From Parus major (Eukaryota; Chordata; Aves; Passeriformes; Paridae), in assembly GCF_001522545.3 (NCBI RefSeq), contig NC_031777.1, positions 1,717,074 through 1,781,073 on the forward strand: 64,000 nt of DNA, given 5' to 3'. Of the stretch, positions 44,060 to 55,560 are shown in pieces. The translations under genes were made by a program, and so were the position numbers. A model generated the notes under the pieces. That model was given only the letters and a program-made list of their open reading frames with translations, had not been told where the DNA came from and did no database searches. Every line of letters begins with the position of its first letter. The stretch's first letter is position 1.

Positions 44060-44481
44060 AGATGCCTTAGGGTTTTAGCTTTTATATTTTTCAGATCCTG
44101 TATTACTTTAGTGTATAACTCTAAAGCTCCATATAGAGTATTAGCTGCTGTCTTCACATTTTGGTCAGACAAAACAATCCCTCCAAGCCTGAGGCTCAAG
44201 GACGCAAGGACACCTCACTGCCTCAGGCCCTGGACTGGGGGAGACTGAACTGGGGGAATGTGACTTCATTACCTGAAACTCAAATTGGAAGATGAATCCC
44301 TGATATGTAAATAGACCAAACTCAAAATTGTCTGAAAAACTCGTGACCATCTTGGGTGTAGCCCCTTCTGAAGGCTTTTGACTGCCCATAGTATATCTGT
44401 TTCAAGATCTTTAATAAATACCTGCTTTTATTCTCTTAATCTTGTCTAGTTTCTGTTCTAGGCAGCCACTCCAAGGCATCA
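44060..44481 (+). mobile_element. solo LTR of an endogenous retrovirus
   Basis: An old retroviral LTR of about 420 bp. It is bounded by GATGCCTT (from 44061) and AAGGCATC (ending 44480), exact reverse complements, with TG and CA at the inner ends as in LTR termini. A TATA-like GATATGTAAATAG lies near 44307. The polyadenylation signal AATAAA is at 44413-44418, followed by a T-rich U5-like stretch (CTGCTTTTATTCTCTTAAT). No primer-binding site follows and no internal region adjoins. I could not see a target-site duplication, and the ERV class is uncertain. Confidence 0.72.
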
Positions 44482-44689
44482 CTGCTGGCCCACCCTCACA
44501 GCTGCTCACCATGTGTCACTCCTGACTCACCCAGCCCTGGACTGTTGACCAAAATGACAGCACACTCTGCATTGGCAGCAAAACCTACTCAATGCCTTCA
44601 GAAAAACCCTGCACCTCCATCTCGAAAGACAAAGGAATGCTTGAAAAAAATACCCCTCCAAAAAATAAAAAAGCCCACTGAAAGCACAG

Positions 44690-44830
44690 CATCCAGTGTG
44701 ATCCAGCAGACAGAGAGCACCATTGATAGAGATCTATGTTAGCCTATTAATAACACAATGCTAGGCTTGCATCTGGACTCATTTGGCTTGTGTATTAATC
44801 ATGTACATTCTGTATAATAAGCCCTGTGTG
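44690..44830. promoter_or_regulatory. small candidate conserved block
   Basis: AT-rich unique sequence with AGCCTATTAATAACAC, GTGTATTAATCATGTAC and TCTGTATAATAAGCC. Homeodomain cores only. Confidence 0.25.
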
Positions 44831-46589
44831 TTGCCACAAGGTAGGACGCCCTTATTCCCACACGGGCAGGTTTAACGACTTTGCAAGCTTAACAAAGCCC
44901 CGCTTTCTGATGGGAGGCTGGAGTTGGGTCCCTACCAAAGTGAGGTTCTCAGGAGGTAATAAAACACCAAGGAGATGCTATCTGGTGGATTTGGAGCATT
45001 TCACTCCCTTGAAAGTCAAGTCGACAGCTGATTTAAAGTTTCCAGCTAGGTCATACAAAAGTCAACAGCGGCTGCATCCAGCCAGGTTCAGAGTTTGAAT
45101 ATTTATGGTGTCAATCTGAAATCCAGATAACCACAAATAATCCAAACCCATTAACTCCCCCCTCATCCAGAGGAGAAAGCTCTCTGGACGATCCTGCCCA
45201 TATTTCTAGGGTTACCACGGGATCATGGGCAGAAGGTTGTTTTTTCTGTTTCTCTTTATTTTCTTATGATCCTTTTTTTTCCCCCCACCCTAACTGAAGG
45301 TCATTACGCACCGATGGCGGCGTGTCAGGCAGTTCCCACCAGATCTGCCTGCCTTCCAGGAAATCTGGAGTGGGCACCACGTGAGTGGAGCTGTTTGGAA
45401 GCACTGAGACTCTCGTGTCCAGGTCAAGCCCAGTCTACCCAGGGAATAGCCTGATAAATTGCCATCATCGCTGCGCTGCAGTGCGGGAGTGCGAGGTAAT
45501 CATCCCTGCTCACACGCAGGGAGCTGCCCAGCACAGCCACAGGAGGAGGCACGCACATCTCAAAGGCCTAGAGGTGATGTGGAGCAGCAGGAGATGCCAA
45601 GGGGAAAAGAAGAAAAAAAAAAAAAAATAGACAAAAGTGCCAAAAATGGGATTATCTGAGCCTGAGCAGGGCTGGCATCCTGGCAGAGAGACTTGCTGAA
45701 TGGAGCTACAGAGGGAGCAGAGAGCTCCTTCCCTACCCACCCAGCAGCTGGATCAAGCTGAGGAATCACATTACAGTGACACGCTGGCCCTTGGGGGAGA
45801 CCGTGCCTGGAGCAGGGAACGGATCCTTCCTTCTGCAGACATCCCACACAACGCTCCAGGGGGTTACAGCAAGGGTTTCACCAGCAGGAATCTGCTGCAA
45901 TACCCCAGACAGGAGCCATCCTGGGAGATCTTGGCACGCTGCCTCTGGCCTCTCCGCAAAAGCTCCTGAAGAAATCAATCTCGGAGCTTTCAGTGGTGCT
46001 TTCGCATCTCCGTTGGCAACTTGGATGGCCCATCCACTATGTCAGCTGCTAACCCCGTCTTTGTGGCTTCTCCCTTGCACAAAGGCTTGGAAGAAAGTCT
46101 TTCTTTAAAGGAAAAAGGAGTGCTGCTGGTGAGCTGGTGTGCTCAGGAGACCTTTGTGGGCAGGGTTGGGGTTAGGGCTCAGGCTCCAGTGCGAGCCCAG
46201 GAGCTGGGAGCAAGCACCTGGAGCAACACGCAGGGCATGCAGGAGCAGCAGCATCCCAGATTTTGACACGGCCACCACAGGGACAGCCCCATACAGATGT
46301 GTGTTGGAACAGATCTGCAACACAGCTGCTGGGGCTTGACAGAGCCACGAGCATCCCCAGGCACTTGCCAAGTCCTGGGACTTGCTTCAGCAAGGTTGTG
46401 GGTATGGCAAGCCAAAGGAATCAGTGGGATGCTGGCAAGGAGGGCAGAGCAACTTAAGATAAGGGCAGAATCAGAGTGAAGCGAATGGGTTATTCAAGCA
46501 AATATCTTCCCATCCAGAAATACGCCCCTAAAGACTCGGCTGAGTTTTCCTCTGCTGCTGGAGAAGAGTTAGTGCCCCTCAGTGGGTTT
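44831..46589. other. unique non-coding sequence with an A tract
   Basis: No gene. Pyrimidine-rich DNA at 45237-45290 (T8 then C6). A purine tract GAAAAGAAG plus A15 lies at 45605-45627. Otherwise unique. Confidence 0.6.
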
Positions 46590-46740
46590 TAGGAGGATTA
46601 GTACAAGTATTAGGGTTAAAAATAGTTTTGCAACTGTCTTCGTGGACATAGAGGAACATGCCTAAATATAACATTAATTTCCATATGTCATCCAAATGGC
46701 TGCCTAATAAGAGCAGGGACTGAAACAACGTGAAGTGCAG
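46590..46740. promoter_or_regulatory. candidate conserved block
   Basis: AT-rich unique sequence with TAGGGTTAAAAATAGTTTTG (contains a MEF2-like AAAAATAG core), CCTAAATATAACATTAATTT and GGCTGCCTAATAAGAGC. Motif content and composition only. Confidence 0.3.
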
Positions 46741-46860
46741 TTTTCCCATCGACTCACGCGGGCTCCGGCGTGCACCCTGTCACACAAACAAAGCAGCTCC
46801 TGCTGGAGCCAGCAAAGTCGATGTGGGCTGGAAACATTTTGCTTTTTCACCTCACTTCAG

Positions 46861-47008
46861 ATGTCTGGCATGAGGCTGCTATCCTTTTACTGCCCCTCCC
46901 TCCGAGCAGCTTTGGGAATGGCGTGGTGTTGGATGTCAGGAGTCGCAAAAGCTCTTTGGGGCCGTTCTAGGCACCCAAGCCCAGTGATAAACCGGGAGGT
47001 TTGTGCAG
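46861..47008 (+). other. exon-like segment, unproven
   Basis: A pyrimidine-rich acceptor (TTTGCTTTTTCACCTCACTT then CAG) ends at 46860. A donor, GTGCAG followed by GTAAGA, begins the intron at 47009. The 148 bp between are open in one frame that starts with ATG. The encoded 49 residues resemble no family I know, and there is no partner exon nearby. It could be an exon of a long non-coding RNA, or coincidence. Confidence 0.2.
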
Positions 47009-47009
47009 G

Positions 47010-47420
47010 TAAGATTTTGAAGAGAAAGGCAGGCAGAGACTGTGCAGCAGTAAATCATTCTACCCACTGCACGATTGTGAAATTACGTTGAAAATCGATT
47101 CATCTGAAGAGGAAAGGAAGTTTGTTCCCTCTGTCGTAACAGCAAATTGAGATGTTGATACACGTCTCTGTTTTGACAGATCTGCGGGGCAAAGTTAAGC
47201 TTGAGCGGGTGGTGGAAGTCACTCGGGGTGATAATCAACACACAATAATTACAAGGCAAAAGGGGGAGTTGGCTGGATACCTTAATTATGCATTTTCAGA
47301 CTTTCTAAACATTCAAGGATCTCACTAAATCAGTCTGCTATTTTCAGAAAGGAAAATATTATTGTGCGGTTGGAATGCCATCAGAGGAGTACACAGAAAT
47401 ATCGGTATGTGGAGCGTAAT
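47010..47420. promoter_or_regulatory. candidate enhancer block
   Basis: Unique sequence with CAGTAAATCATTCTACCC, GAAATTACGTTGAAAATCG, GTGATAATCAACACAC, CACAATAATTACAAGG, CCTTAATTATGCATTTTC and AATATTATTGTGCGG. Many homeodomain/POU cores are mixed with retained CpG words. One of the better enhancer candidates. Confidence 0.4.
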
Positions 47421-47719
47421 TACACTCTGTTCCTTCTGGGCTCAGAACAAAGAGATCCAGGAGAGGAATTGCCCCTGTTTTGTCCCCTGCAGCACACAAG
47501 GGCTGCTGGGCTTCACCAGGATCATCAGCTCAGCACAGTTTTGGGGCCAAAACAGAGAAGGGACAGGTCACCTGGACCCCAGACCTTCAGGTGAGGTGTT
47601 TCTCCTGGTGCTTGCAGAAGGGTCAGGCCATCCTCCAGCAGCTGAAGAGTTCAGATTGGGGAGAACAAGCTGCCCAAACCACCATCCCACTTATCCCTTT
47701 TTATCAAAGGCAAGAGAAA
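47421..47719. other. unique non-coding sequence
   Basis: Ordinary unique DNA. The 165-codon plus frame starting 47362 runs through the low-complexity array to its right and has no domain. Confidence 0.55.
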
Positions 47720-47960
47720 AAACTTTCTTTATTTCAAAACAAAAAACCAAAAAAAAAAAAACTTCACTTGGACTTAAAACCAAAGTTCCATCTCCTAACT
47801 CTCCATCTCTACTTAAAGCCAATCCTCCGCTTCAGAACAAAACGCTGCTCCTAGAGTGAAACTAAAACATTTCAACTTGCCAAAAACTTCTTTCCCCCAA
47901 AAGGGACTGTTTCAGGTCAAGCCAAAACATTTTTTGGACCTGCCAGCAAATTTAGCAACA
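47720..47960. repeat. probable decayed tandem array
   Basis: Recurring pyrimidine-then-CAAAAC words at 18-25 bp spacing: ATTTCAACTTGCCAAAAAC, TTCTTTCCCCCAAAAGGG, TGTTTCAGGTCAAGCCAAAA and CGCTTCAGAACAAAAC, preceded by A13 at 47749-47761. Less regular than the array at 28417-28657 but of the same kind. Confidence 0.4.
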
Positions 47961-48190
47961 CAATTCTTTGTGCTGCTGTAATTAGTATGAATGGGCTTCC
48001 TTAGCGCCATTGTTTCAGGAGCAGCTGTGCTGCTTTGATGAATACCCATATTTTTGTGTGTCACATGCATTTGCTATGGCCTGTTTATAAAAGTTTCAAA
48101 TCATACAATCAGGGAGCAGAAGAGAAATAATATCAGGAGCCTTGGGCGATCAATCACAAACCGCGGACAAAGAGAGAAGACGGGGATCTT
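47961..48190. promoter_or_regulatory. candidate conserved block
   Basis: Unique sequence with GCTGTAATTAGTATGAATG near 47973, CTTTGATGAATACCC, ACATGCATTTGCTATGG, ATCATACAATCAGGG and GGCGATCAATCACAAACCGC. Clean, non-repetitive, rich in homeodomain-like cores. Confidence 0.34.
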
Positions 48191-49204
48191 GTTGTGGGAC
48201 ATGGGACAAGGGCTCGGAAAACCCAGCTTCAGTTCTTGGCTCAGCCAAAGACTGAGCTGGGCAAGTGAAAAATACTCTTCTGCTGGCAGGCAAAATTATC
48301 CAGAGATTAAATAACCTGCCAGCTTGTCTATTTAAATTCTAAGTTGTTTTTTTTTCACCAAAGGATTGTGCTACCTACTCATTTGCTGTGGAAGTAGGCA
48401 AAAAATGTTCCATTACCACACACACATACTGTGTCTATAACCAGGGAAAAATGCAGGACCATCAAAATACTTCTCAAATCACTCTGGACTCCTTCACATT
48501 GAAGGCTCTTCACACTGAAATATTTTAATTCTGCAAAATCAAGATGTCTAGCTGCAATATTTCTGAGCCCAGCAGTTCAGTTTTCCTCATCTTGAAATGC
48601 CTTTTGCTTCAAATTCCATTAAAATTGTATTTCAAAAGAAGTATTTCAGTGACAGCACTTATTACTAAATATCAACAAAAATATCAGCGCTATTCTATCA
48701 AAAAAAATCTATTAATTATCCAGAATGAAATGCTGTATTTCCTTTTGGCTTTTAAATGAATTCTAAATCCTTAAACAGTTGTTGTTGTTTTTTTTTCTGA
48801 ACCTGGACATATTTGTAAGATTCAGACTTGCCAAGAAGCCAAGCTCAACAAGACAAGGTTTGGCTTTAGCAAGGGGGCCGATGTAAAGGGAACAATAAAT
48901 AATGCAAGCCAAAACCTGAAGCCAGGGGGTGGGTCTGAGAGGTAGGAAAGAGCCTTAGGATATTGGGGACAAGAGGAGCTGCAGCATTATCCAAAACATC
49001 TTTCTCCAGAAACCCAGGATCTGCAGGTAACTCATGTAAGTCAGGAAAAATCAACAAAACTGACCTGACCAAAATATTGACCAAACTGTTCCAATCAGAC
49101 ACCCAGGCCAGCTGCCTGCCCACTGCCCCTCTGCCTGGGCAAGCTGTCTCCCACCTTTCAGCATGCCAAACCTCCCATCCAAGAAAAATCCCACCTCACA
49201 TAAT
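48191..49204. other. unique AT-rich non-coding sequence
   Basis: A possible SINE-like scrap at 48205-48262 (GGGCTCGGAAAACCCAGC, then GAGCTGGGCAAGTG) is too weak to call. The rest is AT-rich, especially 48520-48790, with no gene. Confidence 0.5.
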
Positions 49205-49300
49205 CAGTTTTAATTAAATTTACAGCAAGTATCTTGAGTTAAGCTGATAATTGGTTAATGGCCCCCATTAAAACGAGATGCAGACAGCACAGTTGGCCAA
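49205..49300. promoter_or_regulatory. small candidate block
   Basis: CAGTTTTAATTAAATTTACA, GCTGATAATTGGTTAATGG and CCCATTAAAACGAG lie in about 95 bp. Homeodomain cores; weak evidence. Confidence 0.25.
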
Positions 49301-49506
49301 TACCCCCATGCTTCATGGAAGGGCTCTTCCACCAAGCCTTCTCCCAAGACAGAAAGTTGGGATGACAGCAGGAGGTGACAACTTTAACAGATGAGGGATC
49401 AATAAAAATAAAGGCAGCCACACAGAGCACGCGGAAGCGCAGCTAACATTTCATTTCTAAGCAGGATGGGGTTTTTTTTTCAGAGAGCCCCATTAATTTC
49501 TCCAAG

Positions 49507-49568
49507 GTCCATGGGCCTCACTGTCTCCCATCTGTCTAGCAGGGAATGAATATAGTGCCCTGCCTTAA
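49507..49568 (+). mobile_element. probable MIR/CORE-SINE fossil
   Basis: GGGCCTCACTGTCTCCCATC, CTGTCTAGCAGGGAATGAAT and ATAGTGCCCTGCC follow the MIR order (CCTCAGTTTCCCCATCTGTA, then AATGGGGATAATAGTGCC). A second MIR-like stretch, CTAAGTCACTAACCCTCTG, follows at about 49618. Confidence 0.45.
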
Positions 49569-49756
49569 ACACTTGGAGACCTCAAGTCCCCTCTTTGCTC
49601 TCTGCTCAACCCACTGGCTAAGTCACTAACCCTCTGCAATATGGACACATTAATACTCAGCACTATGAAGGGAGTTCAAGGCTGATTCATAATTCACCTG
49701 GTCCAAAAAGACACTGGGTTTCTTAAGCCATAAGTTTAAAATGTAGATGCTGTCAG
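49569..49756. other. unique sequence, partly SINE-like
   Basis: Contains the second SINE-like stretch noted above and then plain unique DNA. Confidence 0.45.
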
Positions 49757-49793
49757 GAAAAAGAAAAAGAAGAAGGAAAAAAAAAAAAAAAAA
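49757..49793. repeat. purine (A-rich) tract
   Basis: GGAAAAAGAAAAAGAAGAAG followed by A17 with a GG start. Confidence 0.85.
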
Positions 49794-50952
49794 CAGAGCA
49801 GTAAAAGGCTGCGAAATTTGCACACAGCAAAATTATTCCCCTTTCGCAAGGTTCATTTGAGAAGTTGCTGTAAATAGTTCCTGCAATTCACACACAAAAC
49901 AACATTTCCAGAACATTAATGAACCATTTTTTAAAGCCCCCCCCCTTAAAGTTATTCCTGGCAGAAAAGGGGAAAAGATGCAAGCTGTGGAGTCTGTGAC
50001 TGCATAAGGGAAGAAGCTGTCGGATCCCATCTGTCGATGAGGAGGATAAACGACCGCGCGCATCTCTCCCCTGAGTTAGCTCATAGCCTGAGTCTGAGGA
50101 GAGGGAACCTGCTTGGTCACAGCTTTCAGCAGAGGAGGCAGGGGTGGCAGCAAGTGGGAGTTTAACCCATATAGGTCTTCTCCCACAGGGCCTCCACCCA
50201 TGCTTTGGGAGAGGACAGGCTCCGGCTTGGCTGCAAAACGAACCAAGGAAAGGAAAAGGAAAGCGAGTGCTCTGTGTGACAACAGGCATGGCAGGGAAGT
50301 TCTCCACCGTGAAAAAACACGAGATGGCAAGAGACACCCTCCTGGTGGACCTCAGTGGAGTCAGAACCTCCCTGCTGACATCCCTCCCATGACACCACTG
50401 AGCACTACCAGCAGGAGAAAGGTCCTCCTGGGCAGAGAAATGTCCTTCAAGGCTCTCAGAAGAGCCACAGAACTGTGTGGACAAGGACAACAGGGGTCAA
50501 TGCTCCAGAAGATTCCATCAGGACTCCTCAAGGCTTTTGATATATTGGGATTAAGAGGCTGCAAATTGCAGCATTCCTCCACGGCTGTCTGGCTGGGAAA
50601 GAGCTGAGGTCAAGACCAGGAGATACCTAAAGGTCAAAGTGCTGCCAAGAAAAGTAGTTAAACAAAGGCCAGCATTTCTCCAGTCAATTGCCCAGGCTTA
50701 TAAAGACAGCATTAAACTTAGAGTAAGGAATTTAGGATTTACTTTAGACCTTTTTCTTACTTTAAGAGGTTTTTTTCAGCACCAATACAATTTCATTTCA
50801 GTATCCAGCTAAAAGCAGCCAATACTGACTTGAACTTTGGGGGTGCTGAGAACTAAAGGGGTCCACAGTTCATTTTTTCTTTTCATTTGGGAGTGTTCTT
50901 TGTGTTTGTGAGTGTGTTGGCTTTTTGGTGGGTATTTTTGCAGGGTTTTATT
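49794..50952. other. unique non-coding sequence
   Basis: No repeat family or gene recognised. The 200-codon minus frame (49888-50490) and 164-codon plus frame (50113-50607) overlap each other and have no domain. CGACCGCGCGCATC near 50051 is a small CpG cluster. Confidence 0.55.
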
Positions 50953-50970
50953 GTTTGTTTGTTTGTTTTT
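50953..50970. repeat. (GTTT)4 microsatellite
   Basis: Four GTTT units ending in a T run. Confidence 0.9.
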
Positions 50971-52149
50971 TACATATAATGGGCATTTGACATATCTCTG
51001 AGGAGTTCTGGTGGGGTTTTTCGTGTAACTGGCCTGCAGACACACTTCTGCCCTCAGTGCAACAACAAAGCAGGACACTTATCTTCAAGAAAGGGGTGGG
51101 AAAATCATCTCCTTTTCCACATGGCTGTAGTCAGCTGAAGGTGAAACTATGGCAGGAAGAGCAGCCACAATTCACCACTTCTGTTAACACCAACTCAGCC
51201 TAGCCTGAGGTGCCATCCCAGCAATGCAGGATTGGTTTAGCAATCCCTGGGACTTTCCAACACTCAGAAGACATTTTCTGAAGAGATTTGCCCACTACAA
51301 TCCTCCCCTCTTCATGAGCCACCACCTGCATTTATTTATCTGACAGCATCCCTGTTTTATCTACACACAAATAGAAAGATTTTTATTTAAACAGCTCTCA
51401 GCCAAAATCCTGCTTTGGGAATAGCTCACAAAGCTCTCTTGTGTCAAAGCTGTGACTTCCCAAATGTTCAAGTCAGAGTGTATCCCTACAGGGTCACAGC
51501 AGGCCACCAGAGCTCCCAAGTCTTGGCTTTGCTGGAACACAGAAAACCAACTTTTTCCTCCTCCCTGGGCTTTTGCAGCAAGGAGAAGCAGAGCATCTTC
51601 TCCTGATCTTCTGGCCATCCAGCACCAGGTTTCTGAAAATCCTTTTGTGCACTGCAGACAGAACACAGACAGAAATTGGATTTTCTCCCTGCTTTGAAGG
51701 TTACCAGCAAACAGAAGAGTTTGGGCTCTACCAGACTTGAAAGGACATGCTGTGCCCTGTATTGCATTACCAAACAAATCCATTAATGGTTTCCCTGTCT
51801 AAAAACCAGTTCAGCCCAGTGCCAACTCAGATGATGGCATGGAAGACCATCTGCAACTCTGTGAGCTCAGCAATAAGGCCCTGAGCCCAGGGAAGAGTTT
51901 GTCAAGATCCCATCGCAGGCGAACAATAACACAGAAACACGGCTTTGAGGGGGAGACAATTTATCAAGCTGACCACAGACGTCTCCCTCGTTTTTTCTTT
52001 AATAAATCCAGCCTAGCTCTTGGCTGTGCTCAGTATCTTGTCATTGCTTTCGTCTCTGCTCAGGAATGCCTCCCACCTGCGGGCTTCAGGCCCTTTGCAA
52101 CCCTGAAGCCATTTATTTCCTCCAACATTTCTCCATAAAGAAACCCAGA
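50971..52149. other. unique non-coding sequence
   Basis: Nothing recognised; chance frames on both strands at 51361-51783. Confidence 0.6.
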
Positions 52150-52210
52150 CTTTATCCCCATGGAGAGGAGGGAAACTGAGGCACAGCAAAGTGAGCTTCC
52201 TGGCCCTAGG
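52150..52210 (-). mobile_element. probable MIR/CORE-SINE fossil, antisense
   Basis: CTTTATCCCCATGGAGAGG, AGGGAAACTGAGGCACAG, then CAAAGTGAGCTTCCTGGCCC. This follows the reverse complement of the MIR 3' half (TTATCCCCATTTTACAGATG, then AGGAAACTGAGGCACAGAG, then a TGACTTGCCC-type word). Confidence 0.5.
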
Positions 52211-52714
52211 CTGGGGAAGGGGACAGGAATACCTGCTCATTTGGGATGGGCTGATTTGTACTGGACATTTCTTCATCTGCACAAGGAGCATCAGGAGGCT
52301 CTCACGAACGAGCTGTTTAGGAATTACTTGGATGCTCTTTGCCATCAGATTTTAATCACCAGGAGTGCCTTCCTTGTGGGACTCGATGGGGCTGTTCAGG
52401 CAGCCAGCCAAGCTCCTGAGAGCCAGGCTTCATCTAAATACATGCACTGGTTATTTTTAATAATGGTGGGCAGACACCAGCTTGGCTCCCATCTCATCTC
52501 CACCTCCCATCGCCAGCACAGCGTTTCTGTCTCCATTTCCACATCCCTGAGTGCAATGGGGAGCTCCAGGCTCAAAACCCTTCTCCAGCCCTTGGAGATG
52601 CTCCTGGGAAGAGCCACATGTAGGTGGCCCTTTGAGGTCCGAGGGGAAGGTTCCGTTCAGGCTGCCAGCTTTTGGGAGCACCAGGTATCAGCGCCGTGAG
52701 GCTGCCGGCAGACA
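52211..52714. other. unique non-coding sequence
   Basis: Open 179-codon plus frame 52160-52699 begins in the SINE fossil and has no domain; not called as a gene. Confidence 0.55.
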
Positions 52715-53010
52715 CGGTTGCCTGGGCTAATTTCACGCCCATCCTCTTCCCTCTCTGTGAAATTCCAGGCAGGCCTTCCACTTTGGCTGACATTCAAAAC
52801 TGTCACCTCTCTGCAGACATTAACTTGGAGGCCTCTGTCATCCCTCACATTAAAATGCTATCACGGGGAGTCAGCACAGCTCGGCTCAGCCAGCTAAGGG
52901 GCTGGCTCTGGCCACGCCGCGGGGACAGCCGATTCACGCTTGACATCCGTGGTCAATTTGACAGTGATGGACATGCTACTTAGGAGTCATTTGCTGATCT
53001 CGTTTCCCCA
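52715..53010. promoter_or_regulatory. candidate conserved block
   Basis: Unique sequence with CTGACATTCAAAACTGTCAC, CAGACATTAACTTGGAGG, CCGATTCACGCTTGACATCC, GTCAATTTGACAGTGATGG and GAGTCATTTGCTGATCTC. GTCA and TGAC words (TGTCA/TGACA, MEIS-type) recur. Motif-based only. Confidence 0.3.
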
Positions 53011-55189
53011 GGTGGGAGGTCGTGCCACGGAGCTGCCTTCCCTGGGGAGGAGGAGTGGTGATGCTCTCCAGCCTGTCCAGGAGCAGACACACACAGATGG
53101 GCTGCTGCCCTGTCTGCTTGCTGAGCAGGAGACAACCTGCAGAGCCTGCTGTGAACCCAAAATGCAGCTGCCCCTTCTGCCACACACAGAGGTGTCTTTG
53201 CTCACAGACAAGCACCTCACCTCCCAGAAAAGTTGTGTATGTTTGTGTGGACATTCCCCACGTCCTTGCTGAGGTGTGTGCTCCTGGGATACCAGGATAC
53301 CTGGGATCTCTCAGTCTTCTCAACAACTTCTTGTGTTTTCTGAACCACACGTGCTGTGAAAGGCACGAGAGATGCTGTCAAGCCAAGACACACCTTTGCC
53401 CAGAGAGAGGGCCTGGTCATCATACCCTGACCCTCCTCATAGCAAGGGGAGGCAGGGGTGTGATGCTCATTAAGCTCTAAATTGCTATTTAATGGGCACA
53501 TCATCATCCTCCTTGTTCCAGGCCTTGTTCCTGTCTGGAGGTGCCCACTCTGCCACTGCACTCCCCTCTGAGCAGACAGTGATCACAGTCACAGCCTCGG
53601 GAGAGCAGTGCTCCAAAAAGGAGTGGGGTTTTTAAACCCTCACCTTCCCCAGGAGCCCCTGGCATCACCACTGGTGGGCCCAGCCCTGGGATGGGTCGTC
53701 ATGACATATTGTTGACTTCAGAGCATTGGGTCCTTCGGCATCCAAGGGCCTCATTTCCACACAGTCAGGGCAGCAGACTCAGCAGATGCTTAACCCAAGC
53801 TCAACCACTCCCCCCTGTTGCCTGAAGGCCTCCCAGCACCTGATGCCCAAGCACATTCCTACCATAGCTCTGTTCCCAGCAGCTCAGGGACAGTGACAGT
53901 CTCCAGTACCTCTCTAAATCTTTACAAACAAAGCCCACCTGCAGCTCAGCAGCTCCAAACCAGCTTGGTCATTCTGGTGCAAAAATTCCGATGAAACCGT
54001 GCTGGGTTAAACTAAACTGAAATACACAGGGAACTAGGTAAAGGTGAATTGAAAATAAAAGTTTCCATATAGGCATGAAGCCACCAGGGTTGTGGTTTCC
54101 TGCATCTTTATACCGCTATCAAAGCACCTTTTATTTTTTATTTTTTTTTAAATGTACAGAGGAATTTACAGTCTAATCACCTAAAAACTCCCTTCCACTT
54201 CTTATTGCCCCAGCACAGTGTCATTGGTAACACACTCAAATCCTAGGGCTGCAGAAGATAATTAGGGCAGGGGAACTCGGCCAGCTACTACTGGGAGCCA
54301 CTTCCCAGCCTTTCCCAGTTTTGGGAAGCCTGAGTTGAGCCCTGTCCTAAACACCCTGTAAAACAGATGTCTTCTGCAGCATGCCCAGAAGGCCTTCCCC
54401 AAAACCAGGCACTTTTGGATCAGACAAAGGGAGAAAATTCCAGCATCCTCCGGCCCTTGCGGCGAACATGGCTCCTTTGAGAGTGGAGCTTGGAGAGTGC
54501 CTGTCCCCACAGCTGTGGCTGCCTGGCTCTGGGACAGTGGCACACTATTTCTGTCACCGATGCCACCTGTCTCTGATGAAGGAGACTGAGGAGATCCATT
54601 CCCCCCAGAGATGCCCACAGGGTTGATCCAAGCCCTCCAAGACTTTCTTTCTTTCTCGAAGGTGACCGAGCACCAAGGGCACAGCAGCCACCTCCTTACC
54701 CAGGGTGGTTTGGTGTGTTCCCTGGTCTCCTGTCAGCAGAGCTGGGTGGGAAGGGACCCACTGATGGACAAGTCACAGACCTGACACCTTCCCAGGCAAA
54801 GCCCCAGGCCCTGACACTGCTACTGCTCCGTGGCTCTGGGACAGCCTGCCTCTGCTCCTCCACCCCCATCCCCGTCCCCATCCCAGGCAGGACAGGACCA
54901 CACTCGCCTCCTTTTCAGTCCTTTTATGGGGAGGATCATTTTATAGCAGGGTCTGGTAGAGTACTCAGCTTTCCCTTCCAGACTCCAGCAGAAAGAACTT
55001 GACCTGTGTCCTCGGACCCTCTTAGTCATCGGGCTGAGCCGCCTCTCCCCTCCTCCCACCACCCTCCTCTTTTATGGAGTAGCAGCAGCAGCAGAGCATG
55101 GGGTGAGAAGTCAAGGGAAGGACAACTTGACTGATGGAGCTCAGGTTGTGGGGTCAGCGCAAGGCGTCGTGATCTGGGCTCAGACAGAG
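53011..55189. other. unique non-coding sequence
   Basis: About 2.2 kb with no recognised repeat or gene. T-rich patch at 54130-54150, (CTTT)3 near 54644. GC-richer with opposed chance frames at 53022-53561 and 54262-55062. Confidence 0.6.
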
Positions 55190-55560
55190 CCATTTCCTCT
55201 GTGATTTTATCCGCTGTGATTTTTATCTTTCGTCTGTTCACACGTCATGCCACCTGGACATAATACAGAGCAAGCTGAGAGCTCGGCTCCACACTTAACC
55301 CCTTCCCTGCTTCCCAGGAAAGCGGGAGGCCCCGGGCATGGCTCAATTCTGCGCTTGTGGCTTTGCCTGGCAACAAGGGGCTTTTCTTTACGGGCCCTTT
55401 TTATTGCCTGGAACATCTGTAAGTGGCAGGTTTATCCTTCTCTGCTGACCCCATGAACCACATTATGATTTACCCACAAATTTCACATTCTCGACAGCAT
55501 TCATGAGATGAGATTTTTGGTATTTGTTTTAGGAGACACACGCCGGTTTTGGTTCCCACT
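55190..55560. promoter_or_regulatory. candidate conserved block
   Basis: Unique sequence with GTGATTTTATCCGCTGTG, ACACGTCATGCCACC, TTTACGGGCCCTTTTTATTG, CACATTATGATTTACCC and TTCTCGACAGCATTCATG. Retained CpG words in otherwise AT-leaning DNA; no exon signals. Confidence 0.27.

Noticed and set aside
48205..48262. Possible SINE 5'-half scrap
   Set aside because: Only scattered words match; too weak to list as an element.
49888..50490. 200-codon minus-strand frame
   Set aside because: No recognisable family; a plus-strand frame of similar size overlaps it.
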